Origin: an uncultured Clostridia bacterium
GTDB taxonomy: Bacteria > Bacillota > Clostridia > Lachnospirales > Lachnospiraceae
Assembly (NCBI GenBank): GCA_947174885.1
Contig: CAMWKO010000006.1
Location: forward strand, 1 to 64,000
DNA length: 64,000 nucleotides
Direction of reading: 5' to 3'
Below the pieces are notes generated by a model that was not told the DNA's origin, made no database searches, and saw only the letters and a list, made by a program, of their open reading frames with translations. Of the stretch, positions 15,808 to 25,525 are shown piece after piece (position 1 is the stretch's first letter; every line of letters begins with the position of its first letter). Both the position numbers and the translations under genes were made by a program.

Positions 15808-16924
15808 CTATTCTTGTCTATTTAAACTTTTCCATTTTAAGTATGCATTTATAAATGGATTTATATTTCCATCCAGTACACTTTGGACATTTCCAACTTC
15901 TTCATTGGTTCTATGATCCTTTACTAATGTGTATGGTTGCATTACATAGGAACGAATCTGACTTCCCCAACCATTATCCTTTACTTCTCCACGAATATCT
16001 GATACTTTCTCGGCATTTTCCTGTTGTTTTAAAAGATACAGCTTTGATTTCAACATTTTCATGGCTTTATCTTTATTGCTGTGCTGAGAACGCTCGTTCT
16101 GGCATTGCACCACAATGCCTGTCGGTAAATGCGTAATTCTAACCGCTGATGAGGTTTTGTTAATATGCTGTCCACCGGCTCCGCTGGAGCGATAGGTATC
16201 TATCTTCAAATCATCCTCATTTATGTCTATATCAATATCTTCTTCTATATCAGGCATAACATCGCAGGATACAAAGGAGGTCTGTCTCTTTCCCGCTGCA
16301 TTGAACGGTGATATTCTGACCAGTCTGTGAACTCCTCTTTCTGATTTTAAATATCCGTATGCATTTTCACCGTTAATCTGTATTGTAACGGACTTATATC
16401 CTGTTTCCTCACCATCCAGAAAATCAAGTATTTCATAGGAAAAACCTTTGCTGTCTGCCCATCTTGAATACATTCTAAAAAGCATATTTGCCCAGTCACA
16501 CGATTCCGTTCCTCCCGCTCCTGCATGTAATGTCAATATGGCGTTTTCTCTGTCATATTCTTCGCTAAGTAACGTAGAAACACGCATCTCATCATAGGCA
16601 CTTATAAATAAGTCAACAGCTTCTTTTACCTCCGGAATCATAAGCTCGTCATTTTCCTCATATCCCATTTCAAGTAAGGTTTCCGCATCTTCATACAATG
16701 TATTAAGTTTTTTAATACCCTCTATACTGCTCTTTAAACCTTTTAATTCCGAAATAATCTCCTGTGACTTTTTGGAATCCTCCCAGAAATCGGAGGCCTC
16801 CATAAGTTTTTCTATTTCTTTAATTCTTAAAGCCTTATTATCGAGGTCAAAGTGAATCCCTCAATTCATTCAATGGTGTTTTATATCCACCCAGCTTGAG
16901 CTTGTACTGATCTAATTCAACCAC
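15808..16924 (-). CDS. prfB: peptide chain release factor 2, programmed +1 frameshift
   Basis: RF2 ends translation at UGA and UAA. The gene is two frames joined by a programmed frameshift. Frame 0 starts at GTG 16924 behind AGGTG and reads 25 codons to CTT TGA (stop at 16847-16849). The second frame restarts by skipping one T and continues GAC CTC GAT to the stop, giving 371 residues in all, the normal RF2 size. An SD-like GAGGG lies two codons before CTT, as in the classic site. The RF2 tripeptide region THLPTGIVVQCQ and GGQ at residue 246 (SSGAGGQHINKT) are present. Transcript runs on into cheW. Confidence 0.94.
16847..16863 (-). promoter_or_regulatory. RF2 programmed frameshift site
   Basis: On the minus strand AGG GAT TCA CTT TGA C, with the in-frame UGA as the RF2-sensed stop. 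This autoregulates RF2: low RF2 slows termination and favours the shift. Confidence 0.9.
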
Positions 16925-17043
16925 TAAAATCACCTGCCTTATGATTTTTATATTAATCTGCTGCAAACCTGTTTAGGTATACAACTTATACCTTCTGCTT
17001 TATCATACGGACATTTTAACCATCTTCTTAATGTTAAAGTATG

Positions 17044-19614
17044 TTATCTGCGTCCGCAACACTGCTTATATTTTAATCCACTGCCGCAAGGACATGGAGC
17101 ATTTGGGTATATCTTCTTTTCATCACGTTTTACAGGTCCTTTAGCTAAGGATTCGTCCTTATTTGTACCTGTTACCTTAGCAACTTCCTCTCTCTCCACC
17201 TTTTGTTCAACTCTGATATGCATTAATGCCCTGACTGTATCTTCTTTAATACCGGCTGTCATTTCATCAAACATATCGAATCCGCTTACTCTGTATTCAA
17301 CAAGCGGGTCCTTTTGACCATATGCCTGTAAACCGATGCCCTGACGAAGCTGGTCCATATCATCAATATGATCCATCCATTTTCTGTCTATAACCTTAAG
17401 CAGTATAACTCTTTCAACTTCCCTAAGCTGTTCTATCTCCGAAAACTCCACTTCCTTAGCTTCATAAAGCTTTGTAGCCTCTTCCTTTAACCTCTGCTTA
17501 AGTTCATCCTTCTTCATACCCTTTTCCAGTTCTTCCATATCCGGAACAAGATTTTCATAAGGTATGATTGGCAACAACAGTTCTGAAAGCTCTGTAAAAT
17601 CCCATTCGGTAGCCGGTGTCTCATCAGAAATGCACATATCCACCTTACTTTCTACCGTATCTGCAATCATGGCATAAATAGAATCCCTCATATTTTCACC
17701 ATTTAGAACTCTTAGTCTTTCTTTATAAATAATTTCTCTCTGGTCATTCATAACCTGATCGTATTCAAGAAGATTCTTTCTGATACCATAGTTGTTATTT
17801 TCAATCTTCTTCTGTGCCTTTTCAATAGCACCGGTAAGCAGTTTATGCTCAATTCTGTCATCTTCACCAATACCGGCAGCATTAAATACGGCTACCATCT
17901 TTTCTGAAGCAAATAATCTCATTAATTCATCCTCAAGTGAAATGAAAAATCTTGATTCACCCGGGTCACCCTGTCTTCCTGCTCTACCTCTAAGCTGATT
18001 ATCAATACGTCTTGATTCATGTCTTTCTGTACCGATAATTTTCAGACCACCTGCTGCTTTAGCTTCGTCATCCAGCTTAATATCAGTACCACGACCTGCC
18101 ATATTTGTAGCAATGGTAACATTACCATGAATACCTGCCTCAGCTACAATTTCAGCTTCCATTTCATGATATTTAGCATTTAATACTCTATGCTTAATAC
18201 CTCTCTTTGTTAACAGCCTGCTGATTTCTTCAGATGAATCAATATTTATGGTACCTACCAATACCGGCTGTCCCTTTGCCTGACTTTCAGCAACCTCTTC
18301 AACTACAGCATTCAGCTTTCCTTTCTTTGTCTTGTATACCGCATCCTGATAGTCAATACGTGCTATCGGCTTGTTTGTAGGCACCGTAACAACGTCCATC
18401 CCATATATATTTCTAAATTCCTGCTCTTCTGTTAAAGCCGTACCTGTCATACCACACTTCTTATTATACTTGTTGAAGAAGTTCTGGAATGTAATTGTAG
18501 CAAGTGTTTTGCTTTCTCTTTTAATCTTAACATGCTCTTTTGCTTCAATCGCCTGATGTAAACCATCAGAAAATCTTCTGCCGGGCATAATACGTCCTGT
18601 AAATCCGTCTACAATAAGAACCTGATCATCCTTTACAACATAATCCTGATCCTTAAACATTAAATTATGTGCTCTCAAGGCTAATATAATATTATGCTGA
18701 ATTTCAAGATTTTCCGGGTCAGCAAGATTTTCAATTCTAAAGAATTGTTCAACCTTTTTAACACCCTCCTCTGTAAGATTAACAACCTTGTCCTTTTCAT
18801 TTACAATAAAGTCGCCATCCTCTGTCTTTTCTTCCTTCATAATATAGTCCATCTTGGACATTTCCTTTTCAGTACCACGTTTTAACTGTCTGGCAAGTAC
18901 ATCACAGGCTTCATACAGCTTTGTGGATTTTCCACTCTGACCTGAAATAATAAGAGGTGTTCTGGCTTCATCAATAAGAACCGAGTCAACCTCATCCACT
19001 ATTGCAAAATGTAAATCCCTCTGAACTAGCTTTTCTTTATATATAACCATATTATCCCTCAGATAATCAAAGCCTAATTCATTATTTGTGATGTATGTAA
19101 TATCACATGAGTACGCAGCACGTCTCTCCTCAGAGTCCATAGAATTAAGTACGCATCCAACAGTAAGCCCCAAAAACTGATGTACCTGTCCCATCCACTC
19201 AGCATCACGCTTTGCAAGATAATCATTTACTGTAACTACATGTACACCTTTTCCCTCTAAAGCATTTAAATATGCCGGTAAAAGACAGGTCTGAGTTTTA
19301 CCTTCACCTGTTCTCATTTCAGCAATACGTCCCTGATGTAATATAATACCACCAATTAACTGAACTCTGTAATGCTCTGTATTTAAAACTCTTCTTGCCG
19401 CTTCTCTGACAAGAGCATATGCTTCCGGTAAAATATCATCCAAGGTTTCACCATTTGAAAGTCTGTCTTTAAATTCAGAGGTCTTTTCCTTCATCTCTGA
19501 ATCTGATAACTTTCCCATATCTTCTCTATATGATTCAATTTTATCTACAATAGAACTGATTCTCTTTATTTCTCTCTCACTGTGTGTTCCAATTAATTTA
19601 GTAATTAATCCCAT
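17044..19614 (-). CDS. secA: preprotein translocase ATPase SecA
   Basis: SecA drives protein export through SecYEG at the cytoplasmic membrane. The 856 residues contain the Walker A GEGKTQ ([20 protein letters not shown]), the DEVD box [28 protein letters not shown], and the C-terminal zinc tail [13 protein letters not shown]. Length fits a standard single SecA. It has its own promoter (19652-19680) and TAGGAG ribosome binding site. It follows a terminator after hpf. The large number of exported proteins from 44-52 kb would need this pathway. Confidence 0.97.
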   Translation of the reverse strand: MGLITKLIGTHSEREIKRISSIVDKIESYREDMGKLSDSEMKEKTSEFKDRLSNGETLDDILPEAYALVREAARRVLNTEHYRVQLIGGIILHQGRIAEMRTGEGKTQTCLLPAYLNALEGKGVHVVTVNDYLAKRDAEWMGQVHQFLGLTVGCVLNSMDSEERRAAYSCDITYITNNELGFDYLRDNMVIYKEKLVQRDLHFAIVDEVDSVLIDEARTPLIISGQSGKSTKLYEACDVLARQLKRGTEKEMSKMDYIMKEEKTEDGDFIVNEKDKVVNLTEEGVKKVEQFFRIENLADPENLEIQHNIILALRAHNLMFKDQDYVVKDDQVLIVDGFTGRIMPGRRFSDGLHQAIEAKEHVKIKRESKTLATITFQNFFNKYNKKCGMTGTALTEEQEFRNIYGMDVVTVPTNKPIARIDYQDAVYKTKKGKLNAVVEEVAESQAKGQPVLVGTINIDSSEEISRLLTKRGIKHRVLNAKYHEMEAEIVAEAGIHGNVTIATNMAGRGTDIKLDDEAKAAGGLKIIGTERHESRRIDNQLRGRAGRQGDPGESRFFISLEDELMRLFASEKMVAVFNAAGIGEDDRIEHKLLTGAIEKAQKKIENNNYGIRKNLLEYDQVMNDQREIIYKERLRVLNGENMRDSIYAMIADTVESKVDMCISDETPATEWDFTELSELLLPIIPYENLVPDMEELEKGMKKDELKQRLKEEATKLYEAKEVEFSEIEQLREVERVILLKVIDRKWMDHIDDMDQLRQGIGLQAYGQKDPLVEYRVSGFDMFDEMTAGIKEDTVRALMHIRVEQKVEREEVAKVTGTNKDESLAKGPVKRDEKKIYPNAPCPCGSGLKYKQCCGRR

Positions 19615-19651
19615 AATATGTCTCCTAATTCATAATAAACTAATCTAATCT

Positions 19652-19680
19652 ATTGTACCACTTTGTCTTTTTTCTGTAAA
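19652..19680 (-). promoter_or_regulatory. secA promoter
   Basis: On the minus strand TTTACA, 17 bases and TACAAT, about 40 bases upstream of ATG 19614. Confidence 0.65.
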
Positions 19681-19748
19681 GCAACAATACTTTTTTAGAG
19701 TTTTTTGTATTTTCATTTTCAGGTTCAATATTTTTATTTTACATATAA

Positions 19749-19776
19749 AAAGAGGTATCTATAAAGATACCTCTTT
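19749..19776 (-). terminator. hpf terminator
   Basis: Arms aaagaggtatct and agatacctcttt form a perfect 12-bp stem with a 4-base loop, followed on the minus strand by TTTTTATA. Confidence 0.92.
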
Positions 19777-19787
19777 AGCTTTAAATT

Positions 19788-20315
19788 TTAATATTCCGGC
19801 TCAATGAGACCATATGTGTTTCCTTTGCGCTTATATACAACATTAATCTCATCTGTTTCAGAATTGTTGAATACATAAAAATTATGTCCTAATAATTCCA
19901 TCTGCAAGCAGGCTTCCTCCGGATCCATAGGCTTAATTGCAAATCTTTTGCTTTTTTCAATTCTAATTGCATCATCCTCATCATAGTCTTTTTCAACATA
20001 TGCCTGTGAAAAGCTTTCAGCATTGTGCTTCTTTTCAACAATCTTCTTTTTATACTTCTTTAACTGTCTTTCGATTACTTCTTCTACCAAATCAATAGAA
20101 ACATACATATCACTGCTTACTTCCTCAGCTCTGACAACACCTCCCTTGATTGGAATTGTAACTTCTATTTTCTGACGTTCTTTTTCAACACTAAAAGTTA
20201 CATGAATCTCCGTATCCTCCTGGAAATACTTTTCCAATTTTCCAATCTTGTCATAAACAGCTGTCTTTAAACCTTCTGTAACATCGATATTTCTTCCTGT
20301 AATAATGTATTGCAT
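19788..20315 (-). CDS. hpf: ribosome hibernation promoting factor, long form
   Basis: Long HPF dimerises 70S ribosomes into inactive 100S particles in stationary phase. The 175 residues consist of the N-terminal S30Ae domain (ITGRNIDVTEGLKTAVYDKIGKLEKYF) and a C-terminal dimerisation domain (KRFAIKPMDPEEACLQMELLGHNFYVFNN ... VVYKRKGNTYGLIEPE), joined by a charged linker. It is monocistronic, with a promoter at 20411-20438 and a clear terminator. The AAAGGAG ribosome binding site is strong. Confidence 0.95.
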   Translation of the reverse strand: MQYIITGRNIDVTEGLKTAVYDKIGKLEKYFQEDTEIHVTFSVEKERQKIEVTIPIKGGVVRAEEVSSDMYVSIDLVEEVIERQLKKYKKKIVEKKHNAESFSQAYVEKDYDEDDAIRIEKSKRFAIKPMDPEEACLQMELLGHNFYVFNNSETDEINVVYKRKGNTYGLIEPEY

Positions 20316-20410
20316 GATGTTCCACTCCTTTTTATAAGAAAATCTTAAAGAATCAGGATTTAATTTTTTTACCCCACTTTCACGTTCATTTGACTCTTTA
20401 ACTATAATCT

Positions 20411-20438
20411 ATTATATCATATTATTGCTTTTTTTCAA
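20411..20438 (-). promoter_or_regulatory. hpf promoter
   Basis: On the minus strand TTGAAA, 16 bases and TATAAT about 95 bases upstream of the hpf ATG. Confidence 0.7.
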
Positions 20439-20602
20439 GAAATTACTTAATAAAATAGTTAATCATGTCCGGTTTTTTTTAATGATTTTCTATCCGTTCA
20501 AATATATTTTTGTCAACACTTTTATTACAGCTTTTTCATATTTTTATATATTTAACAAAACAGATGTTTGCTATTTTTTTAACATACTATACTGTAAATT
20601 CA

Positions 20603-20692
20603 TGTGGAAAATGTGGATAAGTTGGTGGAATTATCGTTTTTTCAATAAACTAAAATCATAAAATGTGGATAACTTCCTATTATTTTTCCACA
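20603..20692. promoter_or_regulatory. cluster of four DnaA-box sequences
   Basis: TGTGGATAA, the complement of the consensus DnaA box TTATCCACA, occurs exactly at 20612-20620 and 20664-20672. One-mismatch versions lie at 20603-20611 (TGTGGAAAA) and, inverted, at 20684-20692 (TTTTCCACA). No dnaA or dnaN is nearby and gene orientation does not switch here, so an origin is unlikely. A DnaA-titration or DnaA-controlled site is more plausible. Confidence 0.6.
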
Positions 20693-20866
20693 TTTTCATT
20701 TTGATAACGATATTCTCTACCAGTTTTTCAATACTTTTTTGGTTAGTTTTCACAAAAATAATTTTATTTTTTAGCTTGTTTTACCTTGTATCGTTGCTCT
20801 CGGGAATAACTATTTTCTTTATTTTTTGTTCATTCATAGTGAAACATTTTTGTCTACAAGAAATTT

Positions 20867-21005
20867 TTAAATATTTAGAGTTTCCGTATTTTTTATTTTT
20901 AGCTTCAAAAAGCTTACATCATCATAACGATGTAAGCATCCTGCCTTTGGCAACAAGACTTTTTGAAGCTAAAAATAAAAAATACGAAAACTCAAGTTAA
21001 ATATT
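20867..21005. repeat. palindromic MITE-like element copy R3, 121 bp, with 9-bp target duplication
   Basis: The element is 20876-20996, in the reverse orientation to R1 and R2. The ends are intact, hairpin C (cttacatc/gatgtaag) is kept, but hairpin B is deleted and hairpin A is cut short. The 9 bases ttaaatatt occur immediately outside both ends (20867-20875 and 20997-21005). Confidence 0.88.
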
Positions 21006-21065
21006 ACTGGTAAATTATTTCTATTTATTTTAATATAGATATAATCAATCAAAGGAGGTATTTTA

Positions 21066-21788
21066 ATGTATGCACTTATAACAGGAGCTTCAAGAGGTAT
21101 AGGCCGTTCTCTGGCTTACGAGCTTGCCGGTCACAATATAAACCTGGTTCTTATATGCAAGAAAAATATAGAAGCCTTAAACTCTGTTTCACTTGAATTG
21201 AGCAACAGCGGAATTGTATGCCATGCTTTCAAATGTGATGTAAGTAATCCCAATGATGTAGATTTACTATGGCAAAATATAGCTAATCTAAATATAAATA
21301 TAGATTTTCTTATTAATAATGCTGCCTACTCATATGTAGGACTTTTACAGGATATGTCTCTCGAGAGTTGGAATAAAACAATAAACACAAATTTAAGTTC
21401 TCTTTTTTATATGTGCAAAAATGCAATCCCAAATATGCTTAAACACAAATCCGGTAAGATTATCAATATATCTTCTGTATGGGGGCAGTACGGTGCTGCT
21501 ATGGAGGTAGCTTATTCAGCCTCAAAGGGCGGTATAATTTCATTTACCAAGGCTCTTGCAAAAGAACTGGCGCCAAGCAATATACAGGTAAATTCGGTCT
21601 CATTTGGTGCTATTGATACAGATATGAACAGCCATCTCTCCCCTGAAGATAAACAGGCTCTGTGTGATGAAATACCCGCCTGCAGACTTGGTTCCCCTGA
21701 CGAAGCTGCAAATCTTATATACAACTTGCTAAATAGTGGCGAATATCTGACCGGTGCCAATATAACTATGGATGGTGCATGGTTTTAA
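21066..21788 (+). CDS. SDR-family oxidoreductase (FabG/YmfI-like)
   Basis: The 240 residues form a classical short-chain dehydrogenase/reductase. The nucleotide motif is ALITGASRGIG (residues 3-13), DFLINNA comes near residue 81, then the catalytic Ser in SSVWGQYG and YSASKGG (YxxxK) near residues 149-153. The SSVWGQYGAAMEVAYSASKGG stretch is like the EF-P 5-aminopentanone reductase group (YmfI), but a FabG-type role is also possible. The start ATG 21066 follows AAAGGAGG. No neighbour specifies a pathway. Confidence 0.85.
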   Translation: MYALITGASRGIGRSLAYELAGHNINLVLICKKNIEALNSVSLELSNSGIVCHAFKCDVSNPNDVDLLWQNIANLNINIDFLINNAAYSYVGLLQDMSLESWNKTINTNLSSLFYMCKNAIPNMLKHKSGKIINISSVWGQYGAAMEVAYSASKGGIISFTKALAKELAPSNIQVNSVSFGAIDTDMNSHLSPEDKQALCDEIPACRLGSPDEAANLIYNLLNSGEYLTGANITMDGAWF

Positions 21789-21830
21789 GGAGTCAAATTT
21801 GCTTTACTTTGGATCGTTACTTACAGGAAT

Positions 21831-21871
21831 AAAAAGAAGGTCTTGCTGTCATTCAGCACGACCTTCTTTTT
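21831..21871. terminator. bidirectional terminator between SDR and ABC permease genes
   Basis: The 18-base arms aaaaagaaggtcttgctg and cagcacgaccttcttttt pair with one mismatch, flanked by A and T runs. It serves the convergent genes on both sides. Confidence 0.9.
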
Positions 21872-21933
21872 ATAGCAATAGAATTTTAATTACATTCTAT
21901 ATTGTTTAGCTTTTATATTTATATACCGCTTAT

Positions 21934-22776
21934 CTAACCCTTAACTGCACCTGCTACAACACCTTCAATAATGAATTTCTGGCAAAATGCGTAAAAGATA
22001 ATAATAGGCAGAATGGATAAAACTAAAAGACCCATCATTATACCCATATCAAAACTACCATGTGATCCCAACAAATACTGAACTCTAACAGGAATTGTCT
22101 TATATTCGCTTGTTAATCCGACTACCAGATATGGAAGCAGGTAGTCATTCCAAATCCACATAGCATTAAGTATAGCAACTGTAACAGCTGTTGGCTTTAG
22201 AATCGGAAATACCACTCTGAAAAATGTCTGTAAAGGATTACATCCGTCAATCATCGCAGCTTCTTCTATCTCCAAAGGAACGGATTTTACAAAACCTGAG
22301 AACATAAATACCGACAAACCTGCACCAAATCCTAAGTATAAAATAATCATACCTATAGGATTTCTCATTTTTAATGTATCAGCTAAGCTTGTCATTGTAA
22401 ACATTACCATTTGAAATGGTACAATCATAGAGAAAACAAAAGCATAATATAAAACTGACGATACTTTTGATTTTACTCTTGTAATCCAGTATGCTGTCAT
22501 TGATGTACCAAGTAAAATGAGCAATACCGAACCTACTGTAATAACCAGCGACCACTTCATCGCCGTAAAGAAACCTGTCTGTTCTATACCATCAATATAG
22601 TTTTGAATTCCTACAAAGTTTTCACTGCTTAAAAATGCAAACGGCTCATTTGCTATAAACAATTTTCCTTTAAATGAATTAAGAAGTACGAAAGCTATTG
22701 GAAATAAAAAAGCAACAGCAAGTATTAATAACACTATAAAAATAATTATATTTCTAATTTTATTTTTTGTTTCCAT
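21934..22776 (-). CDS. carbohydrate ABC transporter permease (MalG/UgpE-like)
   Basis: This 280-residue inner-membrane subunit has about six membrane segments and the ABC permease loop EEAAMIDGCNPLQTFFRVVFPILKP, the EAA motif that docks the ATPase. It is the second permease of the transporter. Its ATG overlaps the stop of the upstream permease (TAATG). It probably forms a heterodimer with the 22776-23618 product. Confidence 0.92.
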   Translation of the reverse strand: METKNKIRNIIIFIVLLILAVAFLFPIAFVLLNSFKGKLFIANEPFAFLSSENFVGIQNYIDGIEQTGFFTAMKWSLVITVGSVLLILLGTSMTAYWITRVKSKVSSVLYYAFVFSMIVPFQMVMFTMTSLADTLKMRNPIGMIILYLGFGAGLSVFMFSGFVKSVPLEIEEAAMIDGCNPLQTFFRVVFPILKPTAVTVAILNAMWIWNDYLLPYLVVGLTSEYKTIPVRVQYLLGSHGSFDMGIMMGLLVLSILPIIIFYAFCQKFIIEGVVAGAVKG

Positions 22777-23618
22777 TATTGCTCAACCTCCTTCTTTCTT
22801 GTAAAGAATAACTGTGTCAATGCAATAAGCGCTACTACTATAAAGAATACAACAGCCTTCGCCTGACCTATACCCTTAGTGTTTGTAGAACCATAAAATG
22901 TCTGATAAATATCTAATGCTAACATAGAAGTCTTTCGCATTGGTGCACCGGCAGTAAGTGAAAGGTTTTGGTCAAATAACTTAAAACAGTTTGATAATGA
23001 TAAGAACATACATATTGTAATAGAAGGCATTACCATTGGAATAGTAATCTTTCTAAGTTTCTGCCACCATGTAGCACCGTCAATATCTGCTGCTTCTTTT
23101 ACATCTGTAGGAACATTCTGTAGTCCTGCAATATAAATAATCATCATATAACCAATTAACTGCCAAGACATCAATATAATAAGTCCCCAGAAACCATACT
23201 TTGCATCGTTTACCAATGTAGTACCATATTCTTTAAGAATAGCATTGAAAATTGAATTCCATATGTAACCTAATACGATACCACCAATAAGATTTGGCAT
23301 AAAGAATATAGTTCTAAAAAAGTTTGTTCCTTTTACTTTACGTGTAAGTAATAACGCTAATGAAAATGCTATAACATTTATAATAATAACCGCTACTATT
23401 GCAAATATTACAGTAAATTTAAAAGCGTTTAAGAAATTTTCGTTTTTAAATGCTTCGATATAATTGTCAAATCCTACAAAGGTAGCTTTCTTAATAGTTT
23501 TAAACTTGCAAAAAGATAGATAAATACCCCATATAAATGGAATAACAAAAGCTAATAAGAATGCAATAAGTGTAGGAAGTACAAATATAGGGAAATATTT
23601 TTTTGTCGTTTTTTGCAT
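22776..23618 (-). CDS. carbohydrate ABC transporter permease (MalF/UgpA-like)
   Basis: This 280-residue subunit has six membrane segments and the EAA loop VPTDVKEAADIDGATWWQKLRKITIPMV. It belongs to the CUT1 type of sugar transporter. It lies between the binding-protein gene and the partner permease. A hairpin with a T-run at 23642-23672 precedes it and may reduce expression relative to the binding protein. Confidence 0.92.
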   Translation of the reverse strand: MQKTTKKYFPIFVLPTLIAFLLAFVIPFIWGIYLSFCKFKTIKKATFVGFDNYIEAFKNENFLNAFKFTVIFAIVAVIIINVIAFSLALLLTRKVKGTNFFRTIFFMPNLIGGIVLGYIWNSIFNAILKEYGTTLVNDAKYGFWGLIILMSWQLIGYMMIIYIAGLQNVPTDVKEAADIDGATWWQKLRKITIPMVMPSITICMFLSLSNCFKLFDQNLSLTAGAPMRKTSMLALDIYQTFYGSTNTKGIGQAKAVVFFIVVALIALTQLFFTRKKEVEQ

Positions 23619-23641
23619 ATATTACTCCTATTTTCTTAAAA

Positions 23642-23672
23642 AATGCTTCGCAAGTATTACCCGCGAAGCATT
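23642..23672 (-). terminator. intercistronic hairpin between binding-protein and permease genes
   Basis: Perfect 10-bp arms aatgcttcgc/gcgaagcatt, with a TTTTTT run after the stem on the minus strand. It is probably a leaky terminator, making more binding protein than permease. Confidence 0.7.
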
Positions 23673-23692
23673 GTGTTTAAATCTTTCTTATA

Positions 23693-25042
23693 CTATTTAT
23701 TTGCTGCCCATTCAGAAGCCCATTTTTCTACTACTAATTTCTTAACATCATCCCATGTACTTGTACCAATAGCATACTGAAGTAAGATTGCTCCGAAATC
23801 ATCTTTGAATGTCTGGCTTGGGAATGTTGTAAAGTTCCAAGAAACACTTGTCTTAGATGAATCATTTAAGTATCTAAGTACTTCCTGTGCTAATGGATCC
23901 TGTGGTGCTTCCTCTGTTGTAAATGTTGTAAATGGTGCAATAAAGCCTAAATCATTTGTAACTGCGGCTTTACCCTTTTCTGAAGAGAATACCCATTTTA
24001 CAAAGTCAATAGTTGCTTTAATATCAGCTTCACTAGCCTCTTTGTTTACGCAGAAGAAGTTTTCTGTACCTGTACAAAGACCCTGTGATTCTTCTCCTGA
24101 AACACCTGTGTAGATAGGAAGGAACTTAACATCTTCTTCCTTAACTACATTACCTGCTGTTTTGTTGATATCGCCCCATCCCCAGTTACCATTCTGAATC
24201 ATAGCAACCTGACCTAAAGCAAACTCTGCCATTGAATCAGTAACTGTCTTAGAACCAACTAATGAAGGCTCTGTACAAGAATTGTTGAGATATAAATCTA
24301 ATATATTCTTGTAATTATCTCCGTATGTAAATTTAATTTCCTCCATACAAGATGTATTGTTATCTTTGTATTCATAGTAAATTGGAAGATTTGCAAGATG
24401 TGTCTGCCATCTCCAGTCTTCTCCACCTTTAAGTGATGTAGAACCGAATACACCATCAATTCCCAATTCATCTTTTCTAGCCTGCATATCTTCAACTACT
24501 TCTTTTAACTTGGCAAAGTTGTTAATTTCATCCATGCTAGATGCCTTTGCGCCATCTAATGCAAAGTACTTATTCATAATTGAATTATTGTAAATGATAC
24601 CATATCCTTCTACTACATAAGGAATACCATATACGCCACCATCATCTCCTGTAATTGCAAGTGATTTATCTGATAACCAGTTGTAAAGATCTGTATCCTT
24701 TAAATCATAACAATATTCTTTCCAATTTTCATATCCGACAGGACCATTAATTTGGAATAATGTTGGTGCTGCACTACCGTCAATCTCAGCAGCAAGTGTT
24801 GCTTCATACTGATTGTTAGCTGCAGTAACAACTTTAACTTCTACACCGGTCTCATCTGTGTATGCCTTAGCAAGTGCCTGCCAAGCATCATTTGCTTCCG
24901 GTTTAAAGTTTAAGTAATAAACACTACCTTTTGCTTCTTCGCCATCCTTTCCACTTGAACTGTCATCGCCACAACCTGTTAAAGCAAGAGATGCTAACAT
25001 TGTTGAAGCTAAACCAACTGATAAAAGCTTTCTAATTTTCAT
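23693..25042 (-). CDS. ABC transporter extracellular sugar-binding lipoprotein
   Basis: This 449-residue secreted lipoprotein captures the substrate for the downstream permeases. The signal peptide (KLLSVGLASTMLASLALTGCGDDSSS) ends in the lipobox LTGC, followed by a Ser/Asp/Gly linker. The rest is a CUT1 solute-binding fold, with FQINGPVGYENW, VEGYGIIYNN and GNWGWGDI among the visible landmarks. No ATPase is encoded, so it probably uses a shared MsmX/UgpC-type protein. An oligosaccharide is the likely ligand. A LacI-type operator lies upstream. Confidence 0.93.
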   Translation of the reverse strand: MKIRKLLSVGLASTMLASLALTGCGDDSSSGKDGEEAKGSVYYLNFKPEANDAWQALAKAYTDETGVEVKVVTAANNQYEATLAAEIDGSAAPTLFQINGPVGYENWKEYCYDLKDTDLYNWLSDKSLAITGDDGGVYGIPYVVEGYGIIYNNSIMNKYFALDGAKASSMDEINNFAKLKEVVEDMQARKDELGIDGVFGSTSLKGGEDWRWQTHLANLPIYYEYKDNNTSCMEEIKFTYGDNYKNILDLYLNNSCTEPSLVGSKTVTDSMAEFALGQVAMIQNGNWGWGDINKTAGNVVKEEDVKFLPIYTGVSGEESQGLCTGTENFFCVNKEASEADIKATIDFVKWVFSSEKGKAAVTNDLGFIAPFTTFTTEEAPQDPLAQEVLRYLNDSSKTSVSWNFTTFPSQTFKDDFGAILLQYAIGTSTWDDVKKLVVEKWASEWAANK

Positions 25043-25098
25043 CTTTTTATCGTTCCTCCTCTGATAAGAATTTTTCGTTTCGGGAAACTTTTCTTTTT

Positions 25099-25112
25099 CG
25101 GAAACGTTTCCG
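25099..25112. promoter_or_regulatory. LacI-family (CcpA/cre-like) operator
   Basis: The 14-bp perfect palindrome cggaaacgtttccg lies just downstream of the -10 and would block transcription when bound. A related half-site gggaaactttt is at 25082. This is the operator type of LacI/CcpA proteins. No regulator gene is in the window. Confidence 0.8.
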
Positions 25113-25123
25113 CTGATAAAAAT

Positions 25124-25152
25124 ATATTATCACATATTTAAAATTATTACAA
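25124..25152 (-). promoter_or_regulatory. promoter of the sugar ABC operon
   Basis: On the minus strand TTGTAA, 17 bases and TAATAT. The operator at 25099-25112 begins about 12 bases downstream of the -10. Confidence 0.75.
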
Positions 25153-25465
25153 GTTTTTTATAACATTTTGCATATATTCATAAATATTCTATTTGTTTTT
25201 TGTTAAACTTGCACAAATTTTAAATGTTTCTGCTAGGATATAATGAATTTTTAAATTTTTATACTATTTTTCATTACTAAAATATATTCCATCTTATAAA
25301 TTTTTATTAATACATTACAAACTTTTTTAATTTTTTAGTAAAAAATTATTTCCTATTCTGATTTTTGCACCCCAAATATAGTGTTTTTACACTTCTTATG
25401 TAATTTTGTGTTTACAGACAGAATATTTTTATAATATGGAATTCAGAGTAAATTACTGTTATATA
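25153..25465. other. AT-rich intergenic stretch without a recognisable gene
   Basis: This 310-base region is strongly AT-rich and holds no start-plus-ribosome-binding-site frame, tRNA or hairpin that I can support. It separates the sugar ABC unit from the YesL gene terminator. Confidence 0.5.
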
Positions 25466-25504
25466 AAAACTGCCCAACCGCATATTTGAAAGGTTGGACA
25501 GTTT
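25466..25504 (-). terminator. terminator after the yesL-like gene
   Basis: The arms aaaactgcccaacc and ggttggacagttt pair with one mismatch and are followed by a T-run on the minus strand. It ends the leu-like operon. Confidence 0.85.
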
Positions 25505-25525
25505 AATATTAATCAAAAAATACAA

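Larger units (their letters stand above)
20316..21065. other. AT-rich intergenic region with DnaA-like boxes
   Basis: This 750-bp spacer lies between hpf (minus) and the SDR gene (plus). It holds the hpf promoter, a cluster of four DnaA-box sequences at 20603-20692 and repeat copy R3. Several short frames exist but are low-complexity Phe/Ile-rich with no credible ribosome binding site. No tRNA, ncRNA or CRISPR structure is visible. Confidence 0.7.

Noticed and set aside
16803..16924. Frameshift mutation or sequencing error in prfB
   Set aside because: CTT TGA C with an upstream GAGGG is the standard programmed site and the product has the usual length.
20603..20692. Chromosomal origin (oriC)
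   Set aside because: DnaA boxes are dense, but no dnaA, dnaN or recF is present and the gene orientation does not switch across the site.
20425..21000. Small plus-strand Phe-rich proteins in the hpf-SDR spacer
   Set aside because: Low-complexity translations of A/T runs, overlapping the DnaA boxes and the repeat; no ribosome binding site.
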